DNA of 64,000 nt from Tritonibacter litoralis (GTDB lineage: Bacteria; Pseudomonadota; Alphaproteobacteria; Rhodobacterales; Rhodobacteraceae), in the NCBI RefSeq assembly GCF_009496005.1, contig NZ_WIBF01000001.1:558001-622000 (forward strand), read 5' to 3'. The translations under genes were made by a program, and so were the position numbers. Every line of letters starts with the position of its first letter. Within the stretch, counting starts at the first letter, position 1. The notes beneath the pieces were generated by a model, which saw only the letters and a list, made by a program, of their open reading frames with translations, searched no databases and had not been told where the DNA came from. Of the stretch, positions 37,790-45,964 are shown one piece after another.

Positions 37790-37816
37790 ACTGCGCCAGG
37801 GAAACCCTAGCGCAGT
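37790..37816 (-). terminator. Attenuator-like hairpin between repeat peptide and partner gene
   Basis: On the minus strand a 12-bp stem (ACTGCGCTAGGG with CCCTGGCGCAGT, one U-G pair, loop TTT) starts eight bases after the peptide stop. It is followed by TTCTCCTTTTG. The imperfect T-run suggests partial termination, which would give more peptide mRNA than partner mRNA. Confidence 0.65.
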
Positions 37817-37823
37817 CAATATT

Positions 37824-38048
37824 TTAGCTTCCGGAAGAGAACAGCATGGTCGCATCACCCTGACGGACGTCAGCACCTGTCACAGGGGCAGAACCAGACG
37901 AGAACATTTCGGTTCCCGCGCCAGCGAATTCGGATGTTTCAACAACAGGCGAAGACCCTGACGAAAACATATGTGCACCCTCACCCGCAAAAACATCACA
38001 GGAAACGGATTCAGAAACAAACACAACTTCTTTTTTCAACGCAGACAT
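37824..38048 (-). CDS. 74-residue peptide with three 21-residue FSSGS repeats
   Basis: The protein starts MSALKKEVVFVSESVSCDV and then repeats with an exact period of 21. Phe28, Phe49 and Phe70 each begin FSSGS; Phe20 and Phe41 precede by eight residues (FAGEGAHMFSSGSSPV, FAGAGTEMFSSGSAPV). The third unit is looser (QGDATMLFSSGS) and ends exactly at the stop. One Cys only (17), so multiple thioether rings are excluded. The Shine-Dalgarno sequence GGAGG is five bases from the ATG, very strong. It has no signal peptide. It resembles a multi-core precursor peptide, but could also be a small structural or phase-forming protein. It may belong to a named Rhodobacterales DUF (DUF6749 comes to mind); not verifiable here. 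Confidence 0.8.
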   Translation of the reverse strand: MSALKKEVVFVSESVSCDVFAGEGAHMFSSGSSPVVETSEFAGAGTEMFSSGSAPVTGADVRQGDATMLFSSGS

Positions 38049-38400
38049 TTAAACCTCCAAGGTTGCAGAAACGTAAATTCAGCATTGATAAAAACAACAA
38101 CCCTAGCAAGAAGAAAAACAAGAGAACAAATATGCCAACCTTAAGATTAACCATTTTTCCACAAAGCAACCATGCGATAATAATTGAATTTATTGAAATG
38201 TCCAAAATGAATCCACAAACTTATAACCAGGACAAAATTGCAAAGCCTTCATTTCCAACTCCTTTTGCGCCCATTGGTTGCTGCAAAATATAAACCTCTC
38301 CCTATGTGTGTGATTCGACCTGCGCTCCTTGTCAGCCCCCTTGCCCTGACCCGCACCATCGGCGATAGAGCATAAGACTGGGCAGGCTCGGAGCGTTCAT
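38049..38400. other. AT-rich divergent intergenic region, repeat peptide / xth
   Basis: This 352-base gap is clearly richer in A and T than the surrounding core genes, most of all at 38049-38310. It must hold the promoters of the repeat peptide (minus) and xth (plus). On the minus strand TATATT (near 38290) could be a -10 box. Two short frames lie in it: a 20-codon frame with a strong ribosome site (listed separately) and a hydrophobic frame that I do not accept. Confidence 0.5.
38190..38252 (-). other. Possible 20-residue upstream peptide
   Basis: A short frame MKALQFCPGYKFVDSFWTFQ is preceded by AAAAGGAG six bases before its ATG. It would be on the leader of the repeat-peptide transcript. 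It is rich in aromatic residues. It may be a regulatory leader peptide, or chance in AT-rich DNA. Confidence 0.3.
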
Positions 38401-39207
38401 ATGAAAATCGCCACTTTCAACATCAACGGAATCAAAGCCAGAGCCGCCGCGCTGGGAGATTGGCTCGATGAAGCCCAACCTGACGTCGCCGTTTTGCAAG
38501 AGATTAAATCAGTGGATGAGGCTTTCCCACGCGAGCTCATCGAAGACCGCGGCTATAATCTGGAAACACATGGTCAGAAAAGCTTCAACGGGGTCGCAAT
38601 CCTGTCCAAACACCCGCTAGAGGACGTGCAACGTGGTCTGCCGGGCGATGACAGCGACGAACAGGCACGTTGGATCGAAGCCACCGTGGTGGGCAAACAG
38701 GCGCTGCGGGTCTGCGGCCTCTATCTCCCCAATGGCAACCCGGTCGAGCTGGATGACGCGGGCCAACCGGTCGCCGGTGGCAAATACGACTATAAACTGC
38801 GCTGGATGGAACGTCTGCACGCGCGGGCGCAGGAACTTCTGCGCGCGGAAACCCCGTTTTTGATGGCCGGGGACTACAATATCATCCCCCAGGCCGAAGA
38901 TGCGCGCCGTCCTGAGGCGTGGCGCGAGGATGCGCTGCATCGCCCGGAAAGCCGCGCGGCCTATCAGCGCCTTGTGAACCTTGGGCTCACCGATGCGTTC
39001 CGCGCCCGTAATTCCGCGCCTGGGCAATATTCATTTTGGGATTACCAAGCAGGCGCTTGGAGCCGCGACGATGGCATTCGGATTGACCATTTTCTCCTTA
39101 GCCCACAGGCGGCTGATCTGCTGCGCGACTGCCAGATCGACAAAGAGGTACGTGGTCGTGAAAAGCCATCGGACCACGTGCCTGTTTGGATCGACATAGA
39201 TATCTGA
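38401..39207 (+). CDS. xth: Exodeoxyribonuclease III / AP endonuclease
   Basis: A 268-residue base-excision repair enzyme that cleaves DNA at abasic sites and degrades 3' ends. Motifs: KIATFNINGIKARAA at the N-terminus, LQEIKS with the metal-binding Glu (residue about 34), GLYLPNGN, AGDYNIIP near 155, DYQAGAWSRDDGIRIDHFLL-type segment near 220, and the catalytic SDHVPVW near 259. The length is standard. It faces an FAD monooxygenase over a hairpin-rich gap. Confidence 0.94.
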   Translation: MKIATFNINGIKARAAALGDWLDEAQPDVAVLQEIKSVDEAFPRELIEDRGYNLETHGQKSFNGVAILSKHPLEDVQRGLPGDDSDEQARWIEATVVGKQALRVCGLYLPNGNPVELDDAGQPVAGGKYDYKLRWMERLHARAQELLRAETPFLMAGDYNIIPQAEDARRPEAWREDALHRPESRAAYQRLVNLGLTDAFRARNSAPGQYSFWDYQAGAWSRDDGIRIDHFLLSPQAADLLRDCQIDKEVRGREKPSDHVPVWIDIDI

Positions 39208-39235
39208 TCTTTCCCCGCAGTGTCCGGGCGCAACC

Positions 39236-39294
39236 GCGCTGCGCCTTGCGCAGCGCTTGGCCCAAGGGGGCTGATCTTTCGCATAGAAAGATCA
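39236..39294. terminator. Paired hairpins at the xth/monooxygenase convergent junction
   Basis: Two hairpins lie in the gap. One is a 9-bp GC-rich stem (GCGCTGCGC/GCGCAGCGC, loop CTT, 39236-39256). The other is a 9-bp stem (TGATCTTTC/GAAAGATCA, loop GCATA, 39272-39294). The first has the same CTT loop as the second hairpin of copy 1 of the palindromic element at 14647. There is no long T-run. Confidence 0.5.
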
Positions 39295-39336
39295 AAGCCT
39301 GCGCGGGAGCCCCTGGTTTGGGGACACGACGTCGGA

Positions 39337-40506
39337 TCAGGCCGCCGTTACATCGTGGCGGTAAATCCAGTCAAACTGGCGAACCATTTTCTCTGGCGCC
39401 AGATGCCCGCTGACTTTCAGACCCAAATGCGCCGGGCCTGACAATGGGGACCGCAAGTGGAACTTCCATGCATTGCGGTTTGCGGCACCGATCACTTTCT
39501 GCGCCCGCCCCTTTCGCAAACTCTGATACTGTTTCAGCCCTTCCCCCATATCCTCTGCCTGCTCCAGACTTGCGGCCAGAACCCAGGCGTCCTCAAGTGC
39601 GAGGTTCGCGCCTTGCGCCATAAAGGGCAGCGTCGGATGGGCGGCGTCTCCCAAAATGGCAATTCCCGGAGCCTGCCATGTCTGGGCCACCGGATGTCGG
39701 AACAGCCCCCACAGCCCCACATGATCGACCGCCGCGAGCAGCGCAGCGGCGGCGCCGCCAAATGCCGCAAACGCCGCGCGTAAATTCTGCGGGTCATCTC
39801 CAAGGGACCAGCCTTCTTCGACCCATTGTTTCTGCTCTTGAACCGCGACCAGATTGACCTGTTCCCTATGGCGCAGCGGATAGGCCACCAGATGTTTCCC
39901 AGGCCCCATAAAAACCTGTGCTTCCGCCTCAAGACCCACAGTATTGGGCACAACGGCGCGCCAGGCCACTTGACCTGTGAAGAAAGGCTTATCCGCACCG
40001 TTCAGCGCCTGACGTGCACGCGAATGCAGCCCATCCGCGCCCAGGATCAAATCGGCACAACAGCTGGCACCATTGGCCAACACAACTCGGGGGGATGGCG
40101 ATATCTCGACCCGATCGACCTTTTGCAGCAGGCGGACCTGAACACCAGCCCCCCGCGCCGCATCCGCAAGGATGTCAATCAGGTCGGACCGATGCACAAA
40201 GTAATAGGGCTGGTCGGGCGCGTATTGATCAAAATCCAGCCGCACAACCGGTGCACCTGTGCGGTATTTGCGCAAGACAACTCCGTGGGAGCGCGGCGAT
40301 TTCCAGGCCAGCTGCTCCTGCAATCCCAAAGCGCGCAGAACAGCAACGCCGTTGGGGGTGATCTGTAGACCCGCCCCAACTTCCGAAATCTCTTCGGCCT
40401 GTTCCAGGACTGTCACCTGCGCCCCCTGTGTGCGCAACGCAAGCGCCGCAGCCAATCCACCGATGCCTGCGCCAATGATGATGATCGTCTTATTCTTGAG
40501 TGTCAT
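39337..40506 (-). CDS. FAD-dependent monooxygenase (salicylate hydroxylase-like)
   Basis: A 389-residue class A flavoprotein hydroxylase. Motifs: the dinucleotide fold IIGAGIGGLAAALAL near residue 10, LGADGLHSRAR (the DG motif) near 160, and ILGDAAHPTLPFMAQGANLALEDA (FAD ribityl site) near 285. Such enzymes hydroxylate aromatic acids or ubiquinone precursors with NAD(P)H and oxygen. ATG 40506 is selected; the longer frame adds a low-quality N-terminus. It is 100 bases downstream of dksA on the same strand, with a terminator between, so it has its own promoter. Confidence 0.85.
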   Translation of the reverse strand: MTLKNKTIIIIGAGIGGLAAALALRTQGAQVTVLEQAEEISEVGAGLQITPNGVAVLRALGLQEQLAWKSPRSHGVVLRKYRTGAPVVRLDFDQYAPDQPYYFVHRSDLIDILADAARGAGVQVRLLQKVDRVEISPSPRVVLANGASCCADLILGADGLHSRARQALNGADKPFFTGQVAWRAVVPNTVGLEAEAQVFMGPGKHLVAYPLRHREQVNLVAVQEQKQWVEEGWSLGDDPQNLRAAFAAFGGAAAALLAAVDHVGLWGLFRHPVAQTWQAPGIAILGDAAHPTLPFMAQGANLALEDAWVLAASLEQAEDMGEGLKQYQSLRKGRAQKVIGAANRNAWKFHLRSPLSGPAHLGLKVSGHLAPEKMVRQFDWIYRHDVTAA

Positions 40507-40545
40507 GACACCTGTTCCGTGTCCCCCCACGCCCTCATATCGAAA

Positions 40546-40577
40546 AAGGCGCCAGAGCAAAAGAGCTCTAGCGCCTT
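40546..40577 (-). terminator. Rho-independent terminator of dksA
   Basis: On the minus strand a 13-bp stem (AAGGCGCTAGAGC with GCTCTGGCGCCTT, one G-U pair, loop TCTTTT) lies 29 bases after the dksA stop and runs into TTTCG; the 3' arm plus following bases give five T in a row. Confidence 0.8.
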
Positions 40578-40606
40578 AGTGATTTGATCTGCTCTGGGCA
40601 GGGGCC

Positions 40607-41029
40607 TCAGTCGTCGCGGTGAACCTTTTCCCGGCGCTCGTGGCGCTCTTGGGCTTCCAGGCTCATCGTGGCGATGGGACGGGCGTCCAGGCGCTTCAGC
40701 GAGATCGGCTCACCTGTCACGTCACAGTACCCGTATTCCCCCTCCTCGATCCGGCGCAGGGCGGAATCGATCTTGGCTACAAGTTTACGCTGACGATCAC
40801 GGGTGCGCAGCTCAAGCGCCCGGTCGGTTTCTTCGCTGGCGCGGTCCGCAACATCGGGGATGTTGCGCGTGCCATCTTGCAAGCCTTCGATCGTGTCGCG
40901 GCTGTCTGCAAGGATATCGTGCTTCCAGTTGATTAGTTTACGACGGAAGTATTCGACCTGCCTTTCATTCATGAAAGGCTCATCTTCGGCCGGGCGATAG
41001 TCGTCCGGCAGAAACACTTCTTGCTTCAT
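40607..41029 (-). CDS. dksA: RNA polymerase-binding regulator DksA
   Basis: A 140-residue DksA that binds the secondary channel of RNA polymerase and, with ppGpp, adjusts rRNA and amino acid promoters. The coiled coil includes ERQVEYFRRKLINWKHDIL and DVADRASEETDRALELRTRD, with the Asp and Ala tip near residue 65. In the C-terminal part only one Cys is left (GYCDVTGEPIS); the other three zinc ligands of E. coli DksA are replaced. ATG 41029 has AAGGAG five bases upstream, and longer frames are unlikely. Confidence 0.93.
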   Translation of the reverse strand: MKQEVFLPDDYRPAEDEPFMNERQVEYFRRKLINWKHDILADSRDTIEGLQDGTRNIPDVADRASEETDRALELRTRDRQRKLVAKIDSALRRIEEGEYGYCDVTGEPISLKRLDARPIATMSLEAQERHERREKVHRDD

Positions 41030-41216
41030 TTCGGCTCCTTCGGTCTGGCCCATAATGTCAGTCTCTTTATTGCTCTTTTCAAACATATGGCTTCCCATAC
41101 CGCTGCGTTTATCGTCTCGCGGGGCAATTGTCACTACACAATCATACCAACGTGAGGTTAAAACAACCTTCAACACCCAAGATGTAGCCCAACCCCACCT
41201 GTGAGGAGCGAAATAC

Positions 41217-42056
41217 ATGCATTTTCAGGGCACTAAAGAGTATGTTGCCACTGACGACCTGAAAGTCGCCGTCAATGCCGCGGTGACGTTGGAGCGTCCT
41301 CTGCTCGTCAAAGGCGAGCCTGGGACCGGCAAGACAGAGCTGGCCAAACAAGTCGCAACCGCCCTGGGGTTGCGGATGATCGAATGGAATGTGAAATCCA
41401 CCACCCGCGCCCAACAGGGGCTTTATGAATATGACGCAGTCAGCCGACTGCGCGACAGCCAGCTTGGCGATGCGCGTGTGCATGACGTTCAGAACTACAT
41501 CAAAAAGGGCAAGCTGTGGGAGGCTTTTGAGGCCGACGAAAAAGTCGTACTGCTGATCGACGAGATCGACAAAGCCGACATCGAGTTTCCAAACGACCTC
41601 TTGCAGGAACTCGATAAAATGGCGTTTCACGTCTATGAAACCGGAGAAACGGTGACCGCACGCCACCGCCCGATTATCATCATCACCTCCAACAATGAAA
41701 AAGAGCTGCCGGATGCCTTCCTGCGCCGCTGCTTTTTCCACTACATCCGCTTTCCGGATGCCGAGACGATGAAGAAGATCGTCGAGGTTCACCACCCCGG
41801 CATCAAGGAGACGCTGCTGACAACCGCGCTCACCCAATTCTATGACATTCGCGACACCCAGGGGTTGAAGAAAAAACCCTCCACTTCAGAAGTGCTAGAC
41901 TGGCTCAAGCTTTTGTTGGCCGAGGATCTGTCGCCCGAGGATCTGAAACGCGACGGGGCCAACGCTTTGCCGCGGCTGCATGGGGCGCTTTTGAAAAATG
42001 AACAGGACGTGCACCTGTTTGAACGCCTCGCCTTCATGGCGCGGTCGTCCCGATAA
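41217..42056 (+). CDS. MoxR-family AAA+ ATPase
   Basis: A 279-residue MoxR-type ATPase chaperone. Walker A is GEPGTGKTEL (residue about 33), Walker B is VVLLIDEIDKADIEFP near 112, sensor 1 is IIITSNNEKELPDAFLRRC near 160. MoxR ATPases act with von Willebrand A proteins to mature metal enzymes or complexes. The matching VWA protein is encoded two genes on. A strong GAGGAG ribosome site precedes ATG 41217. No target metalloenzyme gene is nearby. Confidence 0.92.
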   Translation: MHFQGTKEYVATDDLKVAVNAAVTLERPLLVKGEPGTGKTELAKQVATALGLRMIEWNVKSTTRAQQGLYEYDAVSRLRDSQLGDARVHDVQNYIKKGKLWEAFEADEKVVLLIDEIDKADIEFPNDLLQELDKMAFHVYETGETVTARHRPIIIITSNNEKELPDAFLRRCFFHYIRFPDAETMKKIVEVHHPGIKETLLTTALTQFYDIRDTQGLKKKPSTSEVLDWLKLLLAEDLSPEDLKRDGANALPRLHGALLKNEQDVHLFERLAFMARSSR

Positions 42057-42104
42057 TTTTGGCGCGGCTTTGACCTCCGCGCGTTTGACACAAGGCCCAC
42101 TCTT

Positions 42105-42272
42105 ATGCTGGTAATCTCTGCCCTTCTCATCGGCGCTGTCTTTGGGGCGCTGCGCGCCAAGAAACGCGGCGGCAATCGACTGGATATGCTGCAATATGCG
42201 GCTGTACATATGATCATCTTTGGCCTAGCCGGGCTGGCCGCGACGATCCTGGTGCACCGCCTGGCAAGCTGA
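42105..42272 (+). CDS. 55-residue membrane protein between MoxR and VWA genes
   Basis: A short frame from ATG 42105 to TGA 42272 encodes MLVISALLIGAVFGALRAKK, a polar middle, and a second hydrophobic stretch HMIIFGLAGLAATILVHRLA. It has two predicted membrane helices with a basic loop. It fills the 225-base gap between moxR and the VWA gene and stops nine bases before the latter, so it is very likely real and co-transcribed. Codon use resembles the neighbours. Function unknown. Confidence 0.7.
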   Translation: MLVISALLIGAVFGALRAKKRGGNRLDMLQYAAVHMIIFGLAGLAATILVHRLAS

Positions 42273-42281
42273 GGCACACCC

Positions 42282-43466
<1,185 letters not shown>

Positions 43467-43486
43467 AGCGCGACCCAAATCAGACA

Positions 43487-44023
43487 TTATAAAGTTGTGC
43501 TTTCCATGCGGGCATGACGCAGCGCGCGCAGTTCATCGCCGCTGGGACGAGGCTGCTTGTTTTTAGGACGCTTGGGGGTTTGCACCTCAGGTTTGTTGGA
43601 ACCATCCACCTGATTACACAGGCTCAACGCCAAAAGACCTGCACACCCACCAAGCAGCAGCGCCAAAGCACCGGTCCAGGTGCTCACATCGCGCAAGATC
43701 TCGGTGGGCAAGGTGAGCCCTTGGATCGCGGCCTGGGCCAGGCTCATCACAGCAAAGCCTGCAAACCCCAGCCCGACAAATAGAAACGGGCCCAGATCCC
43801 GCAAGTCCGGTCGCCGCACACGACGCGGCAAGAGCGCAGGCGCCGCAAAGAACACACACATCGGCGCGGTGCCAAGGATCAGGATCAATCGCGGCCAAAT
43901 CGCCTGTCCGCCGTCAAGTGTGGTCAAAAAAGTCTGAAAGCTCAAGATCGCCAGAAACGGCAGCCCCAGCACCGCCAGCCCGCGCAGGCTGAGGTGATAC
44001 AAAAAAAGCGTCGTTGCACGCAT
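43487..44023 (-). CDS. Four-helix inner-membrane protein, unknown
   Basis: A 178-residue protein with four hydrophobic helices at about residues 10-30, 43-64, 77-98 and 115-136. A hydrophilic, basic C-terminal tail (KRPKNKQPRPSGDELRALRH) follows. It begins MRATTLFLYHLSLRGLAVLG. No domain is recognised. It is convergent with the VWA gene 20 bases away and divergent from the M48 protease gene. Function unknown. Confidence 0.65.
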   Translation of the reverse strand: MRATTLFLYHLSLRGLAVLGLPFLAILSFQTFLTTLDGGQAIWPRLILILGTAPMCVFFAAPALLPRRVRRPDLRDLGPFLFVGLGFAGFAVMSLAQAAIQGLTLPTEILRDVSTWTGALALLLGGCAGLLALSLCNQVDGSNKPEVQTPKRPKNKQPRPSGDELRALRHARMESTTL

Positions 44024-44145
44024 CGTATGTTACCTCGTTAAGATTTACTGCTCATTAACGAAGGATTAACCACGATTTCGGGCAAAACTTGGGAGGAATG
44101 CGGACAGCTATTGTCCTTTTCTGTGCCTGCGCCCATATCAGAGAT

Positions 44146-44838
44146 ATGCTGAAGCTATCGCCCATATTGATTGCCTTGATTTATGGTCTGGTGACCTACC
44201 GCTTGTCGGTCTGGCGCACCCATAAGGAATTGGATCAACGCTCCACCGAACTGGCGGACAGACGTCTGGCCCAGGTAACGGACCAATTGGCCGCTGCCTT
44301 GGAAGTGCCCAGAATTCCGGTGTTTATCTATGAGGTGGATCCCGTAAATGGTCTGGCTGCTCCGGATGGGCGGATCTTCATCACCCGTGGGTTCTATCGC
44401 AAATACCAACACGGCGAGGTTTCGGCCGAAGAACTGGCCAGTGTGATCGCACATGAACTGGGTCACGTGGCCTTGGGGCATGCCAAACGGCGTGCGATTG
44501 ATTTTTCGGGCCAAAACGCCCTGCGCACGGCGTTGATGCTGGTGATCGGACGATTTGTGCCGCTGGTCGGCCCGTGGATTGCGGGCATGCTGACCAATCT
44601 CTTGGCAGCGCGCCTGTCACGCGGAGATGAATATGAGGCAGACGAATATGCCGCAGCCCTATTGACCAAGGCCGGGATTGGCATCGCCCCGCAAAAAGCG
44701 CTGTTTCGCAAACTGGATGAGCTGACACAGTCCCGCGCGGGCATGGCACCAGCCTGGCTCATGAGCCACCCCAAAACAGAAGAACGGATCGCTGCGCTGG
44801 AAAAGCTGGAAACCCAATGGGCCCCCGCCAAGACTTAA
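44146..44838 (+). CDS. M48-family membrane-associated zinc metalloprotease
   Basis: A 230-residue peptidase from the chosen ATG. The N-terminus LSPILIALIYGLVTYRLSVW anchors it in the membrane. The zinc site is VIAHELGHVALGH near residue 103, and the third ligand region is DEYEADEYAAALL near 164. SHPKTEERIAALEKL near the C-terminus is typical of M48 (HtpX/Ste24-like) enzymes. The start is uncertain: ATG 44098 sits immediately after GGGAGGA with too little spacing. It probably degrades misfolded envelope proteins. Confidence 0.85.
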   Translation: MLKLSPILIALIYGLVTYRLSVWRTHKELDQRSTELADRRLAQVTDQLAAALEVPRIPVFIYEVDPVNGLAAPDGRIFITRGFYRKYQHGEVSAEELASVIAHELGHVALGHAKRRAIDFSGQNALRTALMLVIGRFVPLVGPWIAGMLTNLLAARLSRGDEYEADEYAAALLTKAGIGIAPQKALFRKLDELTQSRAGMAPAWLMSHPKTEERIAALEKLETQWAPAKT

Positions 44839-44842
44839 TCGT

Positions 44843-45310
44843 TTACTCGGCGAATGTATCCTGCTCAAACGCCACCAAGCTTCCACCCGCAATCAGGTGA
44901 TCCAGGAACAATTCCCGCACATAGGCATCGCTTTCATTCAGGAATTTGATCTCTTCCGCTGACAGGGTCCGACGCGAGTACCCTTGGTCAGCCAAGCATT
45001 TGTCCACCGCGTTGCGCGCGCCGTTTTCACGAATCTGTTCGGCCGTGGCCGCGATGGTCAGGGGGCCGATGATAATCCCGCCCCACAGGGGGCTGAACCA
45101 ATAGCTGGCCGTCAGGTTCTGGCGCGCGCCTATGGGCCCTTGTGGCGCACAGATCTCAAACGCGGCTTTTGCATCGTCCAGTGACTTGCCTTGTTGAAAA
45201 GGAACAGACGGCCCAGGTGCAGGCGCACATCCCACAAGCGCCATCACCGCGCCCGTGGCAAAAAGCTTGTTCAGCGTTTTGAAACGGGGGGACGACGGCA
45301 AAAGCTTCAT
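44843..45310 (-). CDS. Predicted lipoprotein, unknown
   Basis: A 155-residue protein. Basic residues 1-15 are followed by a hydrophobic stretch and the lipobox ALVGC, so Cys28 is likely acylated. The mature region begins APAPGPSVPFQQGKSLDDAK. It contains a glycine-rich hydrophobic segment (WGGIIIGPLTIAATAEQI) and two further cysteines that could pair. No domain recognised. The gene is convergent with the M48 protease gene, four bases away. Confidence 0.7.
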   Translation of the reverse strand: MKLLPSSPRFKTLNKLFATGAVMALVGCAPAPGPSVPFQQGKSLDDAKAAFEICAPQGPIGARQNLTASYWFSPLWGGIIIGPLTIAATAEQIRENGARNAVDKCLADQGYSRRTLSAEEIKFLNESDAYVRELFLDHLIAGGSLVAFEQDTFAE

Positions 45311-45409
45311 AATAGAAATTCCATATTCATCAAAAGGCTATAAGGCTTGCGCACAGGTATCACCTGCGCCTCAGGCAATTTCAACCATAAGCTGCCATGA
45401 TGGCAAAAA

Positions 45410-45964
45410 TCAGGCCTGGGCGAGCGCTTTTGCGATGCGGGGAAGTCGCGCTTTTTTCAGCAGGCGTCGGATGTCCCATGTGCCATCAGACATGGCATTG
45501 GCATCGGCCAGAACGCTTTGCCCAACGCTTTCGATCGCTTCGGGATGGTCCAGCCAAAACCCAAACAGCAGCTCATCCGGTGTATGACGGGTCAGGCCTT
45601 CCTCGCTCAGTGTGTGTCGGGGAAAATCCTTGTTATTGACCGTAACAATCCCATCCGCATGGCCGGTAATGGCGGCCGCTAGCACGTGGATATCGGCCTC
45701 ATCCGGCAACCACAGTCGGGATTGCACACCTTCTGCGGGCGTCACCCCTGACTTGGGCCAGCTGGCCTGGAGCAAGGCAATCTCGCTGCGCGCCTGCGCC
45801 TCTCCGGTGGGGCCGATCTTGCGCGCGGCACGGGCCCATTCCTCAAGGATGCGCGGCGACCAGAGCGGCGTGAAACACCCCCCCTTGGCCGCGCCCAAAA
45901 GCATCTGCCGCATCACAGTCGGGTAGATCACACAGGTATCAAGCAGCAGTTTCACAGCGATCAA
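45410..45964 (-). CDS. PIN-domain protein
   Basis: A 184-residue PIN-fold nuclease-like protein. The acidic active-site residues are seen as VKLLLDTCVIYP (first Asp, residue about 9), LEEW (Glu), and ADIHVLAAAITGHADGIVTVNNKDF (Asp pair region, about 95-118). The C-terminus is basic. The frame opens with TTG at 45964, overlapping the methyltransferase stop by four bases (TTGA); a GTG at 45955 is an alternative. PIN proteins often are toxins cutting RNA, but no antitoxin gene adjoins this one. I recall a Rhodobacter family of this type (RSP_2648-like). Confidence 0.8.
   Translation of the reverse strand: MIAVKLLLDTCVIYPTVMRQMLLGAAKGGCFTPLWSPRILEEWARAARKIGPTGEAQARSEIALLQASWPKSGVTPAEGVQSRLWLPDEADIHVLAAAITGHADGIVTVNNKDFPRHTLSEEGLTRHTPDELLFGFWLDHPEAIESVGQSVLADANAMSDGTWDIRRLLKKARLPRIAKALAQA

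Noticed and set aside
38011-38205. Hydrophobic 64-codon frame upstream of the repeat peptide, minus strand
   Set aside because: It opens with TTG, has no good ribosome site, and overlaps the start of the peptide gene in another frame. Hydrophobic frames arise easily in AT-rich DNA.
37934-38293. 119-codon plus-strand frame over the repeat-peptide leader
   Set aside because: Composition is Lys/Gln/Asn/Pro-rich without any domain, it runs antisense to the repeat peptide, and no ribosome site is seen.
45340-45375. GCGCACAGGT/ACCTGCGC imperfect repeat after the PIN gene
   Set aside because: It contains a bulge and no T-run; it may be a weak terminator but cannot be supported.
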